From Albula goreensis (taxonomy: Eukaryota; Chordata; Actinopteri; Albuliformes; Albulidae), in NCBI GenBank assembly GCA_022829145.1, contig CM040742.1:49991328-50055327 (forward strand): a DNA stretch of 64,000 bases, in the 5' to 3' direction. Within the stretch, counting starts at the first letter, position 1. The number at the start of each line of letters is the position of its first letter. Position numbers and translations under genes: made by a program. A model generated the notes under the pieces. It ran no database searches. It had not been told where the DNA came from and was given only the letters and a program-made list of their open reading frames with translations. This document shows positions 39,401-49,802 of this stretch, one piece after another.

Positions 39401-42400
39401 CCCAGAGTCTCTACGACCTTCCGTTCCCAAGGTAGGCCACTTTGCCAGGGTCAGGGTTAGGGTTAGGGTTAGGGTTAGGGCTAGGGTTAGGGTTAAAAAA
39501 TGGAAGGTCCTAGAGACTTGAAACCTAGTCCTAGGTGGGGGTTTTGGGGCGCTGAGAATGGCAAAAGTGGTCCCGAGTCTCTACGACCTTCCGTTCCCGA
39601 GGTAGGCCACTTTGCCAGGGTCAGGGTTAGGGTTAGGGTTAGGGTTAGGCTAGGGTTAGGGTTAAAAAAATGGAAGGTCCTAGAGACTTGAAACCTAGTC
39701 CTAGGTGGGGGTTTTGGGGGCGCTGAGAATGGCAAAAGTGGTCCCGAGTCTCTACGACCTTCCGTTCCCAAGGTAGGCCACTTTGCCAGGGTCAGGGTTA
39801 GGGTTAGGGTTAGGGTTAGGGCTAGGGTTAGGGTTAAAAAAATGGAAGGTCCTAGAGACTTGAAACCTAGTCCTAGGTGGGGGTTTTTTGGGGCGCTGAG
39901 AATGGCAAAAGTGGTCCCGAGTCTCTACGACCTTCCGTTCCCAAGGTAGGCCACTTTGCCAGGGTCAGGGAGTTAGGGGTTAGGGGCTAGGCTAGTTAGG
40001 GTTAAAAAAATGGAAGGTCCTAGAGACTTGAAACCTAGTCCTAGGTGGGGGTTTTGGGGCGCTGAGAATGGCAAAAGTGGTCCCGAGTCTCTCGACCTTC
40101 CGTTCCCAGGTAGAGCCACTTTGCCAGGGTCAGGGTTAGGGTTAGGGTTAGGGGTTAGGCTAGGGTTAGGGTTAAAAAATGGAAGGTCCTAGAGACTTGA
40201 AACCTAGTCCTAGGTGGGGGTTTTTGGGGCGCTGAGAATGGCAAAAGTGGTCCCAGTCTCTACGACCTTCCGTTCCCAAGGTAGGCCACTTTGCCAGGGT
40301 CAGGGTTAGGGTTAGGGTTAGGGGTTAGGGCTAGGAGGTTAGGGTTAAAAAATGGAAGGTCCTAGAGACTTGAAACCTAGTCCTAGGTGGGGTTTTTGGG
40401 GCGCTGAGAATGGCAAAAGTGGTCCCAGAGTCTCTACGACCTTCCGTTCCCAGGTAGGCCACTTTGCCAGGGTCAGGGTTAGGGTTAGGGTTAGGGTTAG
40501 GGCTAGGGTTAGGGTTAAAAAAATGGAAGGTCCTAGAGACTTGAAACCTAGTCCTAGGTGGGGTTTTGGGGGCGCTGAGAATGGCAAAGTGGTCCCAGTC
40601 TCTACGACCTTCCGTTCCGAGGTAGGCCACTTTGCCAGGGTCAGGGTTAGGGTTAGGGTTAGGGTTAGGGTTAAAAAAATGGAAGGTCCTAGAGACTTGA
40701 AACCTAGTCCTAGGTGGGGGGTTTTGGGGGTGCTGAGAATGGCAAAAGTGGTCCCGAGTCTCTCGACCTTCCGTTCCCAAGGTAGGCCACTTTGCCAGGG
40801 TCAGGGTTAGGGTTAGGGTTAGGGCTAGGGTTAGGGTTAGGTTAAAAATGGAAGGTCCTAGAGACTTGAAACCCAGTCCTAGGTGGGGGTTTTCTGGGGC
40901 GCTGAGAATGGCAAAAGTGGTCCCGAGTCTCTACGACCTTCCGTTCCCAAGGTAGGCCACTTTGCCAGGGTCAGGGTTAGGGTTAGGGTTAGGGTTAGGG
41001 TTAGGGTTAGGGTTAAAAAATGGAAGGTCCTAGAGACTTGAAACCTAGTCCTAGGTGGGGGTTTTGGGGCGCTGAGAATGGCAAAAGTGGTCCCAGTCTC
41101 TCGACCTTCCGTTCTCGAGGTGGCCACTTTGCCAGGGTCAGGGTTAGGGTTAGGGTTAGGGTTAGGGTTAAAAAAATGGAAGGTCCTAGAGACTTGAAAC
41201 CTAGTCCTAGGTGGGGGTTTTGGGGCGCTGAGAATGGAAAAGTGGTCCCGAGTCTCTCGACCTTCCGTTCAATTTGTTGTTGTTGTTGTTGTTGTTGGTA
41301 GGCCACTTTGCCAGGGTCAGGGTTAGGGTTAGGGTTAGGGCTAGGGTTAGGGTTAAAAAAATGGAAGGTCCTAGAGACTTGAAACCTAGTCCTAGGTGGG
41401 GGTTTTGGGGCGCTGAGAATGGCAAAAGTGGTCCCGAGTCTCTACGACCTTCCGTTCCCGAGGTAGGCCACTTTGCCAGGGTCAGGGTTAGGGTTAGGGT
41501 TAGGGTTAGGGCTAGGGTATGGGTTAAAAAATGGAAGGTCCTAGAGACTTGAAACCTAGTCCTAGGTGGGGGTTTTGGGGGCGCTGAGAATGGCAAAAGT
41601 GGTCCCGAGTCTCTACGACCTTCCGTTCCCAAAGTAGGCCACTTTGCCAGGGTTAGGGTTAGGAGTTAGGGTTAGGGTTAGGGCTAGGGTTAGGGTTAAA
41701 ATGGAAGGTCCTAGAGACTTGAAACCTAGTCCTAGGTGGGGGTTTTGGGCGCTGAGAATGGCAAAAGTGGTCCCCAGTCTCTCGACCTTCCGTTCCCAAG
41801 GTAGGCCACTTTGCCAGGGTCAGGGTTAGGGTTAGGGTTAGGGCTAGGGTTAGGGTTAGGGTTAAAAAAATGGAAGGTCCTAGAGACTTGAAACCTAGTC
41901 CTAGGTGGGGTTTTTGGGCGCTGAGAATGGCAAAAGTGGTCCCAGTCTCTACGACCTTCCGTTCCCGAGGTAGGCCACTTTGCCAGGGTCAGGGTTAGGG
42001 TTAGGGTTAGGGCTAGGGTTAGGGTTAAAAAATGGAAGGTCCTAGAGACTTGAAACCTAGTCCTAGGTGGGGGTTTTGGGGCGCTGAGAATGGCAAAAGT
42101 GGTCCCGAGTCTCTACGACCTTCCGTTCCAAGGTAGGCCACTTTGCCAGGGTCAGGGTTAGGGTTAGGGTTAGGGTTAGGGCTAGGGTTAGGGTTAAAAA
42201 AATGGAAGGTCCTAGAGACTTGAAACCTAGTCCTAGGTGGGGGTTTTGGGGGCGCTGAGAATGGCAAAAGTAGTCCCGAGTCTCTACGACCTTCCGTTCC
42301 CAAAGGTAGGCCATCTTTGCCAGGGTCAGGTTAGGGTTAGGGTTAGGGCTAGGAGGTTAGGGTTAAAAAATGGAAGGTCCTAGAGACTTGAAACCTTGTC

Positions 42401-43500
42401 CTAGGTGGGGGTTTTGGGGGCGCTGAGAATGGAAAAAGTTGTCCCGAGTCTCTACGACCTTCCGTTCCCAAGGTAGGCCACTTTGCCAGGGTCAGGGTTA
42501 GGGTTAGGGCTAGGGTTAGGGTTAAAAAAATGGAAGGTCCTAGAGACTTGAAACCCAGTCCTAGGTGGGGGTTTTCTGGGGCGCTGAGAATGGCAAAAGT
42601 GGTCCCGAGTCTCTACGACCTTCCGTTCCCAAGGTAGGCCACTTTGCCAGGGTCAGGGTTAGGGTTAGGGTTAGGGTTAGGGCTAGGGTTAGGGTTAAAA
42701 AATGGAAGGTCCTAGAGACTTGAAACCTAGTCCTAGGTGGGGGTTTTTAAGGGGGCGCTGAGAATGACAAAAGTGGTCCCAGAGTCTCTACGACCTTCCG
42801 TTCCCGAGGTAGGCCACTTTGCCAGGGTCAGGGTTAGGTCAGGGTTAGGGTTAGGGTTAGGGTTAGGGTTAAAAAAATGGAAGGTCCTAGAGACTTGAAA
42901 CCTAGTCCTAGGTGGGGGTTTTGGGCGCTGAGAATGGCAAAAGTGGTCCCGGGTCTCTCGACCTTCCGTTCCCAAGGTAGGCCACTTTCCCAGGGTCAGG
43001 GTTAGGGTTAGGGTTAGGGCTAGGGTTAGGGTTAAAAAATGGAAGGTCCTAGAGACTTGAAACCTAGTCCTAGGTGGGGGTTTTGGGCGCTGAGAATGGG
43101 CAAAAGTGGTCCCGGGTCTCTCGACCTTCCGTTCCCAAGGTAGGCCACTTTGCCAGGGTCAGAGTTAGGGGTTAGGGTTAGGGCTAGGGTTAGGGTTAAA
43201 AAAAAATGGAAGGTCCTAGAGACTTGAAACCTAGTTCTAGGTGGGGGTTTTGGGGCGCTGAGAATGGCAAAAGTTGTCCCGAGTCTCTACGACCTTCCGT
43301 TCCCAAGGTGGCCACTTTGCCAGGGTCAGGGTTAGGGTTAGGGTTAGGGTTAGGGCTAGGGTTAGGGTTAAAAATGGAAGGTCCTAGAGACTTGAAACCT
43401 AGTCCTAGGTGGGGTTTTGGGGCGCTGAGAATGGCAAAAGTGGTCCCAGAGTCTCTAGGACCTTCCGTTCCCAAGGTAGGCCACTTTGCCAGGGTCAGGG
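18409..43500 (+). repeat. Telomere-hexamer composite satellite array, G-rich strand on top
   Basis: This is the same satellite, now with TTAGGG on the plus strand, roughly 150 monomers of about 160-172 bp. Order within a monomer: ATGGAAGGTCCTAGAGAC, TTGAAACCTAGTCCTAGG, a G5-T4-G4/5 block, GCGCTGAGAATGG, AAAAGTGGTCCCG, GTCTCTACGACCTTCC, GTTCCCAAGGTAGGCC, ACTTTGCCAGGG, then the hexamer tract. The first 6 kb contains many five-base TTAGG units; these become rarer further right. Between about 31 and 43 kb the GGCAAAAG type of monomer is common, and small private variants recur at multi-monomer distances. One monomer carries a TTG microsatellite (41274-41297). No coding gene is supported. Confidence 0.97.
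41274..41297 (+). repeat. (TTG)8 microsatellite inside one satellite monomer
   Basis: Eight TTG units follow AAT and replace the usual CCAAG between CCGTTC and GTAGGCC. Both flanks are ordinary satellite, so this is an insertion or replacement inside a single monomer. No other monomer in the window has it. It could be simple slippage, or the tail of a lost non-LTR insertion. No target-site duplication is clear enough to decide. Confidence 0.9.
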
Positions 43501-44000
43501 NNNNNNNNNNNNNNNNNNNNNNNNNNNNNNNNNNNNNNNNNNNNNNNNNNNNNNNNNNNNNNNNNNNNNNNNNNNNNNNNNNNNNNNNNNNNNNNNNNNN
43601 NNNNNNNNNNNNNNNNNNNNNNNNNNNNNNNNNNNNNNNNNNNNNNNNNNNNNNNNNNNNNNNNNNNNNNNNNNNNNNNNNNNNNNNNNNNNNNNNNNNN
43701 NNNNNNNNNNNNNNNNNNNNNNNNNNNNNNNNNNNNNNNNNNNNNNNNNNNNNNNNNNNNNNNNNNNNNNNNNNNNNNNNNNNNNNNNNNNNNNNNNNNN
43801 NNNNNNNNNNNNNNNNNNNNNNNNNNNNNNNNNNNNNNNNNNNNNNNNNNNNNNNNNNNNNNNNNNNNNNNNNNNNNNNNNNNNNNNNNNNNNNNNNNNN
43901 NNNNNNNNNNNNNNNNNNNNNNNNNNNNNNNNNNNNNNNNNNNNNNNNNNNNNNNNNNNNNNNNNNNNNNNNNNNNNNNNNNNNNNNNNNNNNNNNNNNN
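43501..44000. other. Assembly gap of exactly 500 N
   Basis: This is a second run of exactly 500 N. Unlike the first gap, the satellite has the same orientation (TTAGGG on top) on both sides, so the gap may be only collapsed or missing monomers. The left flank ends in the hexamer tract (CCAGGGTCAGGG) and the right flank resumes at GACTTGAAACC. Confidence 0.99.
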
Positions 44001-45508
44001 GACTTGAAACCTAGTCCTAGGTGGGGGTTTTAGGGCGCTGAGAATGGCAAAAGTGGTCCCGGGTCTCTACGACCTTCCGTTCCCAAGGTGAGGCCACTTT
44101 GCCAGGGTCAGGGTCAGGGTTAGGGTTAGGGTTAGGGCTAGGGTTAGGGTTAAAAAATGGAAGGTCCTAGAGACTTGAAACCTAGTCCTAGGTGGGGGTT
44201 TTGAGGGCGCTGAGAATAGCAAAAGTGGTCCCGAGTCTCTACGACCTTCCGTTCGAGGTAGGCCACTTTGCCAGGGTCAGGATTAGGGTTAGGGTTAGGG
44301 TTAGGGCTAGGGTTAGGGTTAAAAAAATGGAAGGTCCTCGAGACTTGAAACCTAGTCTTAGGTGGGGGTTTTTGGGGGCACTGAGAATGGGAAAAGTTGT
44401 CCCGGGTCTCTACGACCTTCCGTTCCCAAGGTAGGCCACTTTGACAGGGTCAGGGTTAGGGTTAGGGTTAAGGTTAGGGCTAGGGTTAGGGTTAAAAAAT
44501 GGAAGGTCCTAGAGACTTGAAACCTAGTCCTAGGTTGGGGTTTTGAGGGCGCTGAGAATGGGAAAAGTGGTCCCAGTGTCTCGACCTTCCTTTCCCAAGG
44601 TAGGCCACTTTGCCAGGGTCAGGGTTAGGGTTAGGGTTAGGGCTAGGGTTAGGTTAAAAATGGAAGGTCCTAGAGACTTGAAACCTAGTCCTAGGTGGAG
44701 GTTTTGGGGCGCTGAGAATGGGAAAAGTTGTCCCGGGTCTCTCGACCTTCCGTTCCCAAGGTAGGCCACTTTGCCAGGGTCAGGGTTAGGGTTAGGGCTA
44801 GGGTTAGGGTTAAAAAATGGAAGGTCCTAGAGACTTGAAATCTAGTCCTACGTGGGGGTTTTGAGGGCGCTGAGAATGGGAAAAGTGGTCCCCGGGTCTC
44901 TACGACCTTCCGTTCCCAAGGTAGGCCACTTTGCCAGGGTCAGGGTTAGGGTTAGGGTTAGGGTTAGGGTTAGGGCTAGGGTTAGGGTTAAAAAATGGAA
45001 GGTCCTAGAGACTTGAAACCTAGTCCTAGGTGGGGGTTTTTGGGGCGCTGAGAATGGGAAAATGTGGTCCCAAGTCTCTACGACCTTCCGTTCCCAAGGT
45101 AGGCCACTTTGCCAGGGTCAGGGTAGGGTTAGGGTTAGGGCTAGGGTTAGGGTTAAAAAAAATGGAAGGTCCTAGAGACTTGAAACCTAGTCCTAGGTGG
45201 GGGTTTTGGGGGCGCTGAGAATGGCAAAGTGGTCCCGAGTCTCTACGACCTTCCGTTCCTGAGGTAGGCCACTTTGCCAGGGTCAGGGTTAGGGTTAGGG
45301 TTAGGGTTAGGGCTAGGGTTAGGGTTAAAAAAATGGAAGGTCCTAGAGACTTGAAAACTAGTCCTAGGTGGGGATTTTTGGGGGCGCTGAGAATGGGAAA
45401 AGTAGTCCCGGGTCTCTACGACCTTCCGTTCCCAAGGTAGGCCACTTTGCCAGGGTTAGGGTTAGGGTTAGGGCTAGGGTTAGGGTTAAAAAAAATGGAA
45501 GGTCCTAG
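44001..45508 (+). repeat. Composite satellite, segment between gap 2 and the retrotransposon
   Basis: About nine monomers in the G-rich-up orientation. They carry more single-base variants than most of the array, for example CTCGAGACTT near 44338, AAACCTAGTCTTAGG near 44350, CTTTGACAGGG near 44442 and AAATCTAGTCCTACG near 44840. The last monomer is cut after GGTCCTAG by the LTR element. Confidence 0.95.
45504..45508 (+). repeat. Target-site duplication, left copy (CCTAG)
   Basis: CCTAG directly precedes the TG of the 5' LTR and is repeated directly after the CA of the 3' LTR. Removing the element and one copy restores the normal satellite text GGTCCTAGAGACTTG. Five bases is the usual duplication length for Ty3/gypsy integrases. 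Confidence 0.95.
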
Positions 45509-46303
45509 TGTTACGGACAGGCCGTTTATGAAATTAGGATATTACCCCTTTAAGAGCGCTAGGGAGTTTGTATCGGTTCCCCTACACGAGACTATTATTA
45601 TTATTATTATTATTATTAGTGTGATTTGTGTATGTTAAAATTAGTGGGTCCATAAAACATTTCGGCTTGCTTGTGCTGTAATGATGGATGTCAGCTGACT
45701 ATGTTAATTGAGATGACGGTGGTTTGACCCCTGACCCTGTGATGCGGTCAGACTGAGTTATTTCCGGTGGGATTTTGGGCGCCAAGGAGGGCTGCTGAGG
45801 CTGCTGACGCTGCTCCTGCCGGTAGACGCCGTTTCCCTGTTCCGTGTTGGTCAAACACCGTAAGCTACCGTCGACTCTAGAGTGTGGGATCCCTCTACCC
45901 CACCTTTTGGACGCTAACGAAGCCAAGCATAAGTTATCGTATGAAGATTTATCTACTGCCGAAAAGATTATGGACCTTGTAGAAAACCTGAACGAATGAA
46001 CACTGGAGGAAGTTGGTGAGGAAACCTGTCTCAACTTCACCCATCCGGAGCCGGGCTGGTCGCCACGGGGCAACGAAGGAGGACTGGCCGTGCCTGTGCA
46101 GAGCTACCGCGGTTCCCCTCCAGCTGAGGTAACGCTGACAGTTTTCCTATTTGCATGTGCAAGCAAGCCGAAGTGTTTAGCTGCGCGGCGCCCTGGGAAG
46201 ATTATTATCAGAGGTCGGTTTTCCCCCTAGACAACGTAGCCGTCATTGGTTAGCTGAGAGCTACCGGAGGCTTGCGAGATCTCTGCCTAGGGAGGCCGTG
46301 ACA
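45509..46303 (+). repeat. 5' long terminal repeat (795 bp)
   Basis: It starts TGTTACGGACAGG and ends GAGGCCGTGACA. The ends form a short inverted repeat (TGTTAC and GTGACA, one mismatch). It contains (ATT)8 at about 45594-45617. ATAAAA at 45652-45657 is the only TATA-like candidate I can point to; promoter and R/U5 limits cannot be fixed by eye. Compared with the 3' copy there are only three differences, all length changes: GGG versus GG at 45562, AA versus AAA at 45784, and a short indel near 46067-46074. No clean substitution was seen. Confidence 0.95.
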
Positions 46304-46306
46304 GAG

Positions 46307-46324
46307 TGGGGGCTCGACCGGGAT
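46307..46324 (+). promoter_or_regulatory. Primer-binding site, tRNA-Pro-like
   Basis: TGGGGGCTCGACCGGGAT begins three bases after the 5' LTR. It starts with the TGG expected to pair with a tRNA 3' CCA, and as I recall it matches the well-known tRNA-Pro site of retroviruses at 17 of 18 positions (A instead of T at the eleventh base). Position and sequence support minus-strand DNA priming by tRNA-Pro, but the tRNA was not compared by search. Confidence 0.85.
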
Positions 46325-47158
46325 CGAGTTAAATAAATCGGTACCGTGCTGTTAGTACGTTTCAAGGAATCTGTCGATGCATTATTACTAACTGTGTTCG
46401 TTTGTCAACTATATCAAAACAGTCTATTGCTAAAATTAATATCAGTACTAGTTTCGGTTAGTGGTTAGTTACGGATAAGCAATTCTTTCTGTTGGGTAAC
46501 GTACACGGGGTTGTTTGAGCCTGCTAAAGGGTTACACATCGTTAGGCTAGGACTAGTTAGTACAGGTGTGTATACCCAAGTGCGAACTAGTCGCGCTGTA
46601 CCGCTCCCTGCAGTGAAGAATTGTGTATCTGGCGGGGCTAGGTATAGCTTCTCTTAGTTTGGCAGGGATAACGAAGGTTAGCCGTAGCTTAAGCTAGGCT
46701 AGGCATAAATTGGCTAAACTTGTGTCTTCTGACTAGTGCTGTTCTAATGTGGTAGTTTGCAAACTGTTGTGATATTAGTCCTATGCCGGTGCGAGTTATT
46801 TTTGCCACGTAGTACACTCTGTATGAGTGGTGTGACAGCGTTCTGTGGTTGGAACTCCAGAAAACTGTTGTGGGGTGCTTGTAGCCTGCTTGAAAGTAGG
46901 GTGTCTCCCCTGTTTGTGAACCTGGTGGTGTGCTGTACGCATACGTGGTTCCTGTTTTTGCTGAGCCAGTTGGAAGCTCTCTGGTGGCAACTGCAATTGG
47001 CATATGTGTCTTAGTCTTAGGAACAGTCTGCTTTTGTGTCTTTCTGCCATTGCTGGATATTGTACTGCTGGCACTCTTTCAACTTTTTGGGCCTACCAGT
47101 TGGTGTTGACCAGTTAGATTTTGGACAGTGTTGTGTTTTATACTGCTGTGCAACCAAG
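46325..47158 (+). other. Retrotransposon leader, no clear gene
   Basis: About 830 bp lie between the primer site and the chosen gag start. Base composition is mixed, with many TAG and TTAG words. Short open frames occur on both strands (up to about 100 codons), but none has a recognisable motif and they overlap each other. It probably serves as the packaging and translation leader of the element RNA. That role is inferred from position only. Confidence 0.7.
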
Positions 47159-47577
47159 ATGAGTATATCCCCCGCCCAGGTCGGTGAGCTGATAGAGCTG
47201 CCTACTGCTGCTCAGTTTAGGAGCTTTACTAGGCCACAGCTTGCCATGCTGGCTGAGCGGGATGGCATGGAGGTGCCATCCTCGATGACTAAAAAGGAGC
47301 TGGTAGCCCTAGTGAAAGAACTGTATAGTCTAGAGGACCTGTGGGCAGAGCAGAAAAGAGGAGAAGGAGCGGCAGGAGAGGTTGGCGAAGGAGGGCGCGA
47401 TCGCCAATTTGAGTTTGAAAAGCGGGAGAGTGAGCGGAAGTTTGAACTTGAAAGGATGAAGTTGGAGTTGGAGAGAGTATCTAGGGAGAAGGGCCTACCA
47501 CTCGAACCTACTTTCAACTTCTCTTCTGCTGAGAAGCTTTTGCCTCAGTTTAACGAAGAAGAGGTTGATGTTTTTTT
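47159..47577 (+). CDS. gag: Gag, N-terminal part (reading frame ends at a frame break)
   Basis: The N-terminal part of the structural polyprotein. I chose the ATG at 47159 (MSISPAQVGE) over an upstream in-frame ATG at 47036 because the upstream 41 residues are Cys- and hydrophobic-rich and do not look like Gag. Residues about 25-55 (LAMLAERDGM, TKKELVALVK) resemble a small SAP-like helical fold, and residues about 78-108 are a charged E/K/R coiled-coil stretch. At the T run 47571-47577 the frame fails: reading on gives a stop at 47606-47608, while the capsid-like continuation is in the next frame. The shift equals one lost T. A programmed frameshift is possible but less likely, because the break falls inside the capsid region and not at a gag-pol boundary. 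Confidence 0.8.
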
Positions 47578-49393
47578 GAAGCCTTTGAGCGGGTGGCTAA
47601 TGAGTTAGCTTGGCCACGCTCTAAATGGCCACTGTTGGTGCAGCGAGCCCTTGTAGGTAAAGCTCAGCATGCATTTGCTGTGCTGGAAGGCTCTCTCGCT
47701 CTCAATTATGATGCCGTAAAGGAGGCTGTATTGACTGCATATGGGAGTGTCCCTGATGAATACCGCAGGAGGTTTCGGTCCCACCGGCGCAAGGGTGGTA
47801 AGTCTCACCTCGATTTGTACCGCAGGCAGCAAATTCTCATGGCACGTTGGCTAGCTGCATGCAAAGCGGATACTGTGGAGACCTTAACTGAGCTGTTTTT
47901 GATGGAGCAATTTAGGAACTGTCTCTCACGTGAAGTAGATGTTTACATTGCTGAGCGTGGGGTCCAGACAGTTAAAGAGGCTGCAGAGCTCGCAGATACC
48001 TGGGAGGTCATTCATTATGGTGGTATTGGACGGGGATCCCATGACAGGGGTCAGGACAAGCGGAAGTCCTTTGGAAGCTGTAAGCTTGAGACGAAGCGCC
48101 CTGGTAGTGACCGCCCTGGCCAGGGTGGAGGTCCTGATGGTGGTAGGGGCCCCCGAAGTGGTGCCTATCGGGGAGGTGGTAGCCAGCGGCTCCCTGAACG
48201 TTCTCGTGGCCCTGGGTTCCATCAGGACATTATTTGTCATAACTGTAGGCGGCCAGGGCATATTCGGAGTAACTGCCCAGCCCTTAAGGACAGAGCCAAT
48301 CGTGATCAGGTTGTGGCTCTGGTGTCGGCTAGGACGCAGGGTGATAAACTGATGAATGGTGGCCTCACTAAGGAGCCTGTGATGGATGGTGCTTCTTTTG
48401 TTTCTTCTGGTTCAGTAGCCCTAACCTGTAGTAGTCCGGAAACCCCGATACAGATCTTGCGGGACACTGGGGCTAGTCAGTCTCTGCTGGTTGCGGGTGT
48501 TCTTGATTTGCCACCCCCAGCACCTGGAAATCCAGTTGTACTTCTGGCTGGTTTGGGAGGAGAGTTTGGGCCCTATCCGCTGAGGGAGGTCTATTTGCGT
48601 TCTGATTTGGTGAATGGCTCTGTGACAGTGGCTGTGGTTGATTCTCTTCCTGTACAAGGCGTGTCATTATTGCTGGGTAATGACCTGGCAGGTAGTAGAG
48701 TCAGAGAGTCCCCTGTTCTTTCCCCCAAACCATGTAACATGGTGGACACAGAGAGGTTGGCTAGAGAATTTCCAGAAGTTTTCACGGCATGTGTGTTGAC
48801 GCGTGCTCAAGCGAAAGCCCGCGTCTGTCCTACTCCCTGTGAGGAGCAAGAGGCTAGCGTGGATCTAGCTGACACATTTATGGCCCACCTGAAAGAGACA
48901 CAGGACGATCCCCGCCTGAGTCGAGAAGCCTTAGTGGAGGCTCAGTTAGCTGATCCTGATTTGGCTCCTCTCTTCCGTTTAGTAGAAGAACCAGCTGGGG
49001 GTGCTGTGCTTGCGGAAGGGTATTACTTACAGGACACTATCCTGATGAGACGTTGGCGGCCGCCTAAGGAGACCGCTGAGGAATGGAACGTGTTGCACCA
49101 GGTGGTGTTGCCTCGCGGTTATCATGAGGGTGTGCTAAGGATGGGTCATTCTGGACCTGTGGCAGGTCATGTCGGCGTAAATAGAACGCTGGAAAGAATT
49201 AGACGTCATTTCTGGTGGCGGGTTTGCGGGAAGAGTGTGCTTGAGTATTGCAGGTCTTGTGAGCCATGTCAGCGTGCGGGTAAGGCTCAGCATACACCGC
49301 CTCCCGTGCCTCTTAAGCCACTCCCTGTTTTCTCAACACCCTTCACCAGAGTAATGGTAGACTGTGTGGGTCCGCTCCCAAAGTCCAAGCGGG
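47578..49393 (+). CDS. gag-pol: Gag capsid and nucleocapsid, protease, integrase N-terminus
   Basis: One long open frame carries several domains with no stop between gag and pol. Counting residues from 47593: about 1-150 is a helical capsid region resembling retrotransposon Gag (SCAN-like); 215-228 is a CX2CX4HX4C zinc knuckle (48235-48276); before it is a Gly/Arg-rich linker (about 160-205). The protease active site is DTGA with Asp at 48463, followed by a LLLGNDLAG strand. From about residue 505 comes the integrase zinc domain (H-X7-H, then CRSCEPC) and the first catalytic Asp of the integrase core at 49360-49362 (VDCVGPL). The frame then breaks at the G run 49391-49393 and stops at 49408-49410. 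Having integrase directly after protease, with no RT between them, is the Gmr1 arrangement. Confidence 0.92.
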
Positions 49394-49573
49394 AAATGAA
49401 TATCTTTTAACCATCTTAGATGTCACTACACGGTTTCCTGAAGCTGTCCCACTCAGGAACATTCGGGCCCAGACTGTAATTGATGCTTTGATACAGTTCT
49501 TTACCCGGTATGGACTTCCTCAGGAAGTTCAGTCTGATCGTGGGTCGAACTTCACCTCCACTGTTTTCCAGGG
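49394..49573 (+). CDS. pol: Integrase core fragment with second catalytic Asp
   Basis: This short stretch continues the integrase core in a different frame from the preceding segment. It includes the strand and helix after the first Asp (LLTILDVTTRFPEAV) and the second catalytic Asp at 49536-49538 within SDRGSNF, a strongly conserved integrase motif. It has no start of its own. It ends at the G run 49571-49574, after which this frame meets TGA at 49578-49580. Both ends are equivalent to a single lost G. Confidence 0.85.
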
Positions 49574-49801
49574 GTTATGAACCAGTTGAATATTAAGCAG
49601 ATCACGTCATCGGCCTATCATCCCCAGTCACAGGGGGCCATTGAACGTTTTCATAGGACCCTGAAGGAGATGGTGAGGGTATATAGTGATCAGTTTCCTG
49701 GGGACTGGGACACTGCTATGCCTTTCCTCATGTTTGCGATTAGGGATAGCGTGAACGAATCCACTGGTTTCACTCCATTTCAGCTGGTTTATGGTCACGA
49801 A
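49574..49801 (+). CDS. pol: Integrase core fragment with catalytic Glu
   Basis: The next frame carries the rest of the DDE catalytic core: AYHPQSQGAIERFHRTLK, with the catalytic Glu codon at 49643-49645. It then has the typical end of the core (STGFTPFQLVYGHE). The spacing between the second Asp and Glu is about 35 residues, as expected for D-D-35-E integrases. The frame is lost at the A run 49800-49802, which looks one base too long; read on, it stops at 49844-49846. Confidence 0.88.
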
Positions 49802-49802
49802 A

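Noticed and set aside
43206-44033. Open frames running through the second N gap
   Set aside because: An artefact of N being read as non-stop.
1-45508. Many open frames of 60-270 codons on both strands, rich in VRVRVR, LTLTLT, NPNPNP and GLGLGL
   Set aside because: They are translations of the TTAGGG tract and the same unique segment in different frames. They recur in each monomer, change frame with each one-base indel, and have no start context or conserved length. No coding claim is justified.
46689-47074. Overlapping open frames of about 85-104 codons on both strands in the leader
   Set aside because: No motif, overlapping in several frames, and located in the retrotransposon leader; most likely chance.
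47571-47608. Programmed -1 or +1 frameshift in gag at the T run
   Set aside because: The break falls inside the capsid region, not at gag-pol, and resembles the other homopolymer breaks; an error or a mutation is simpler.
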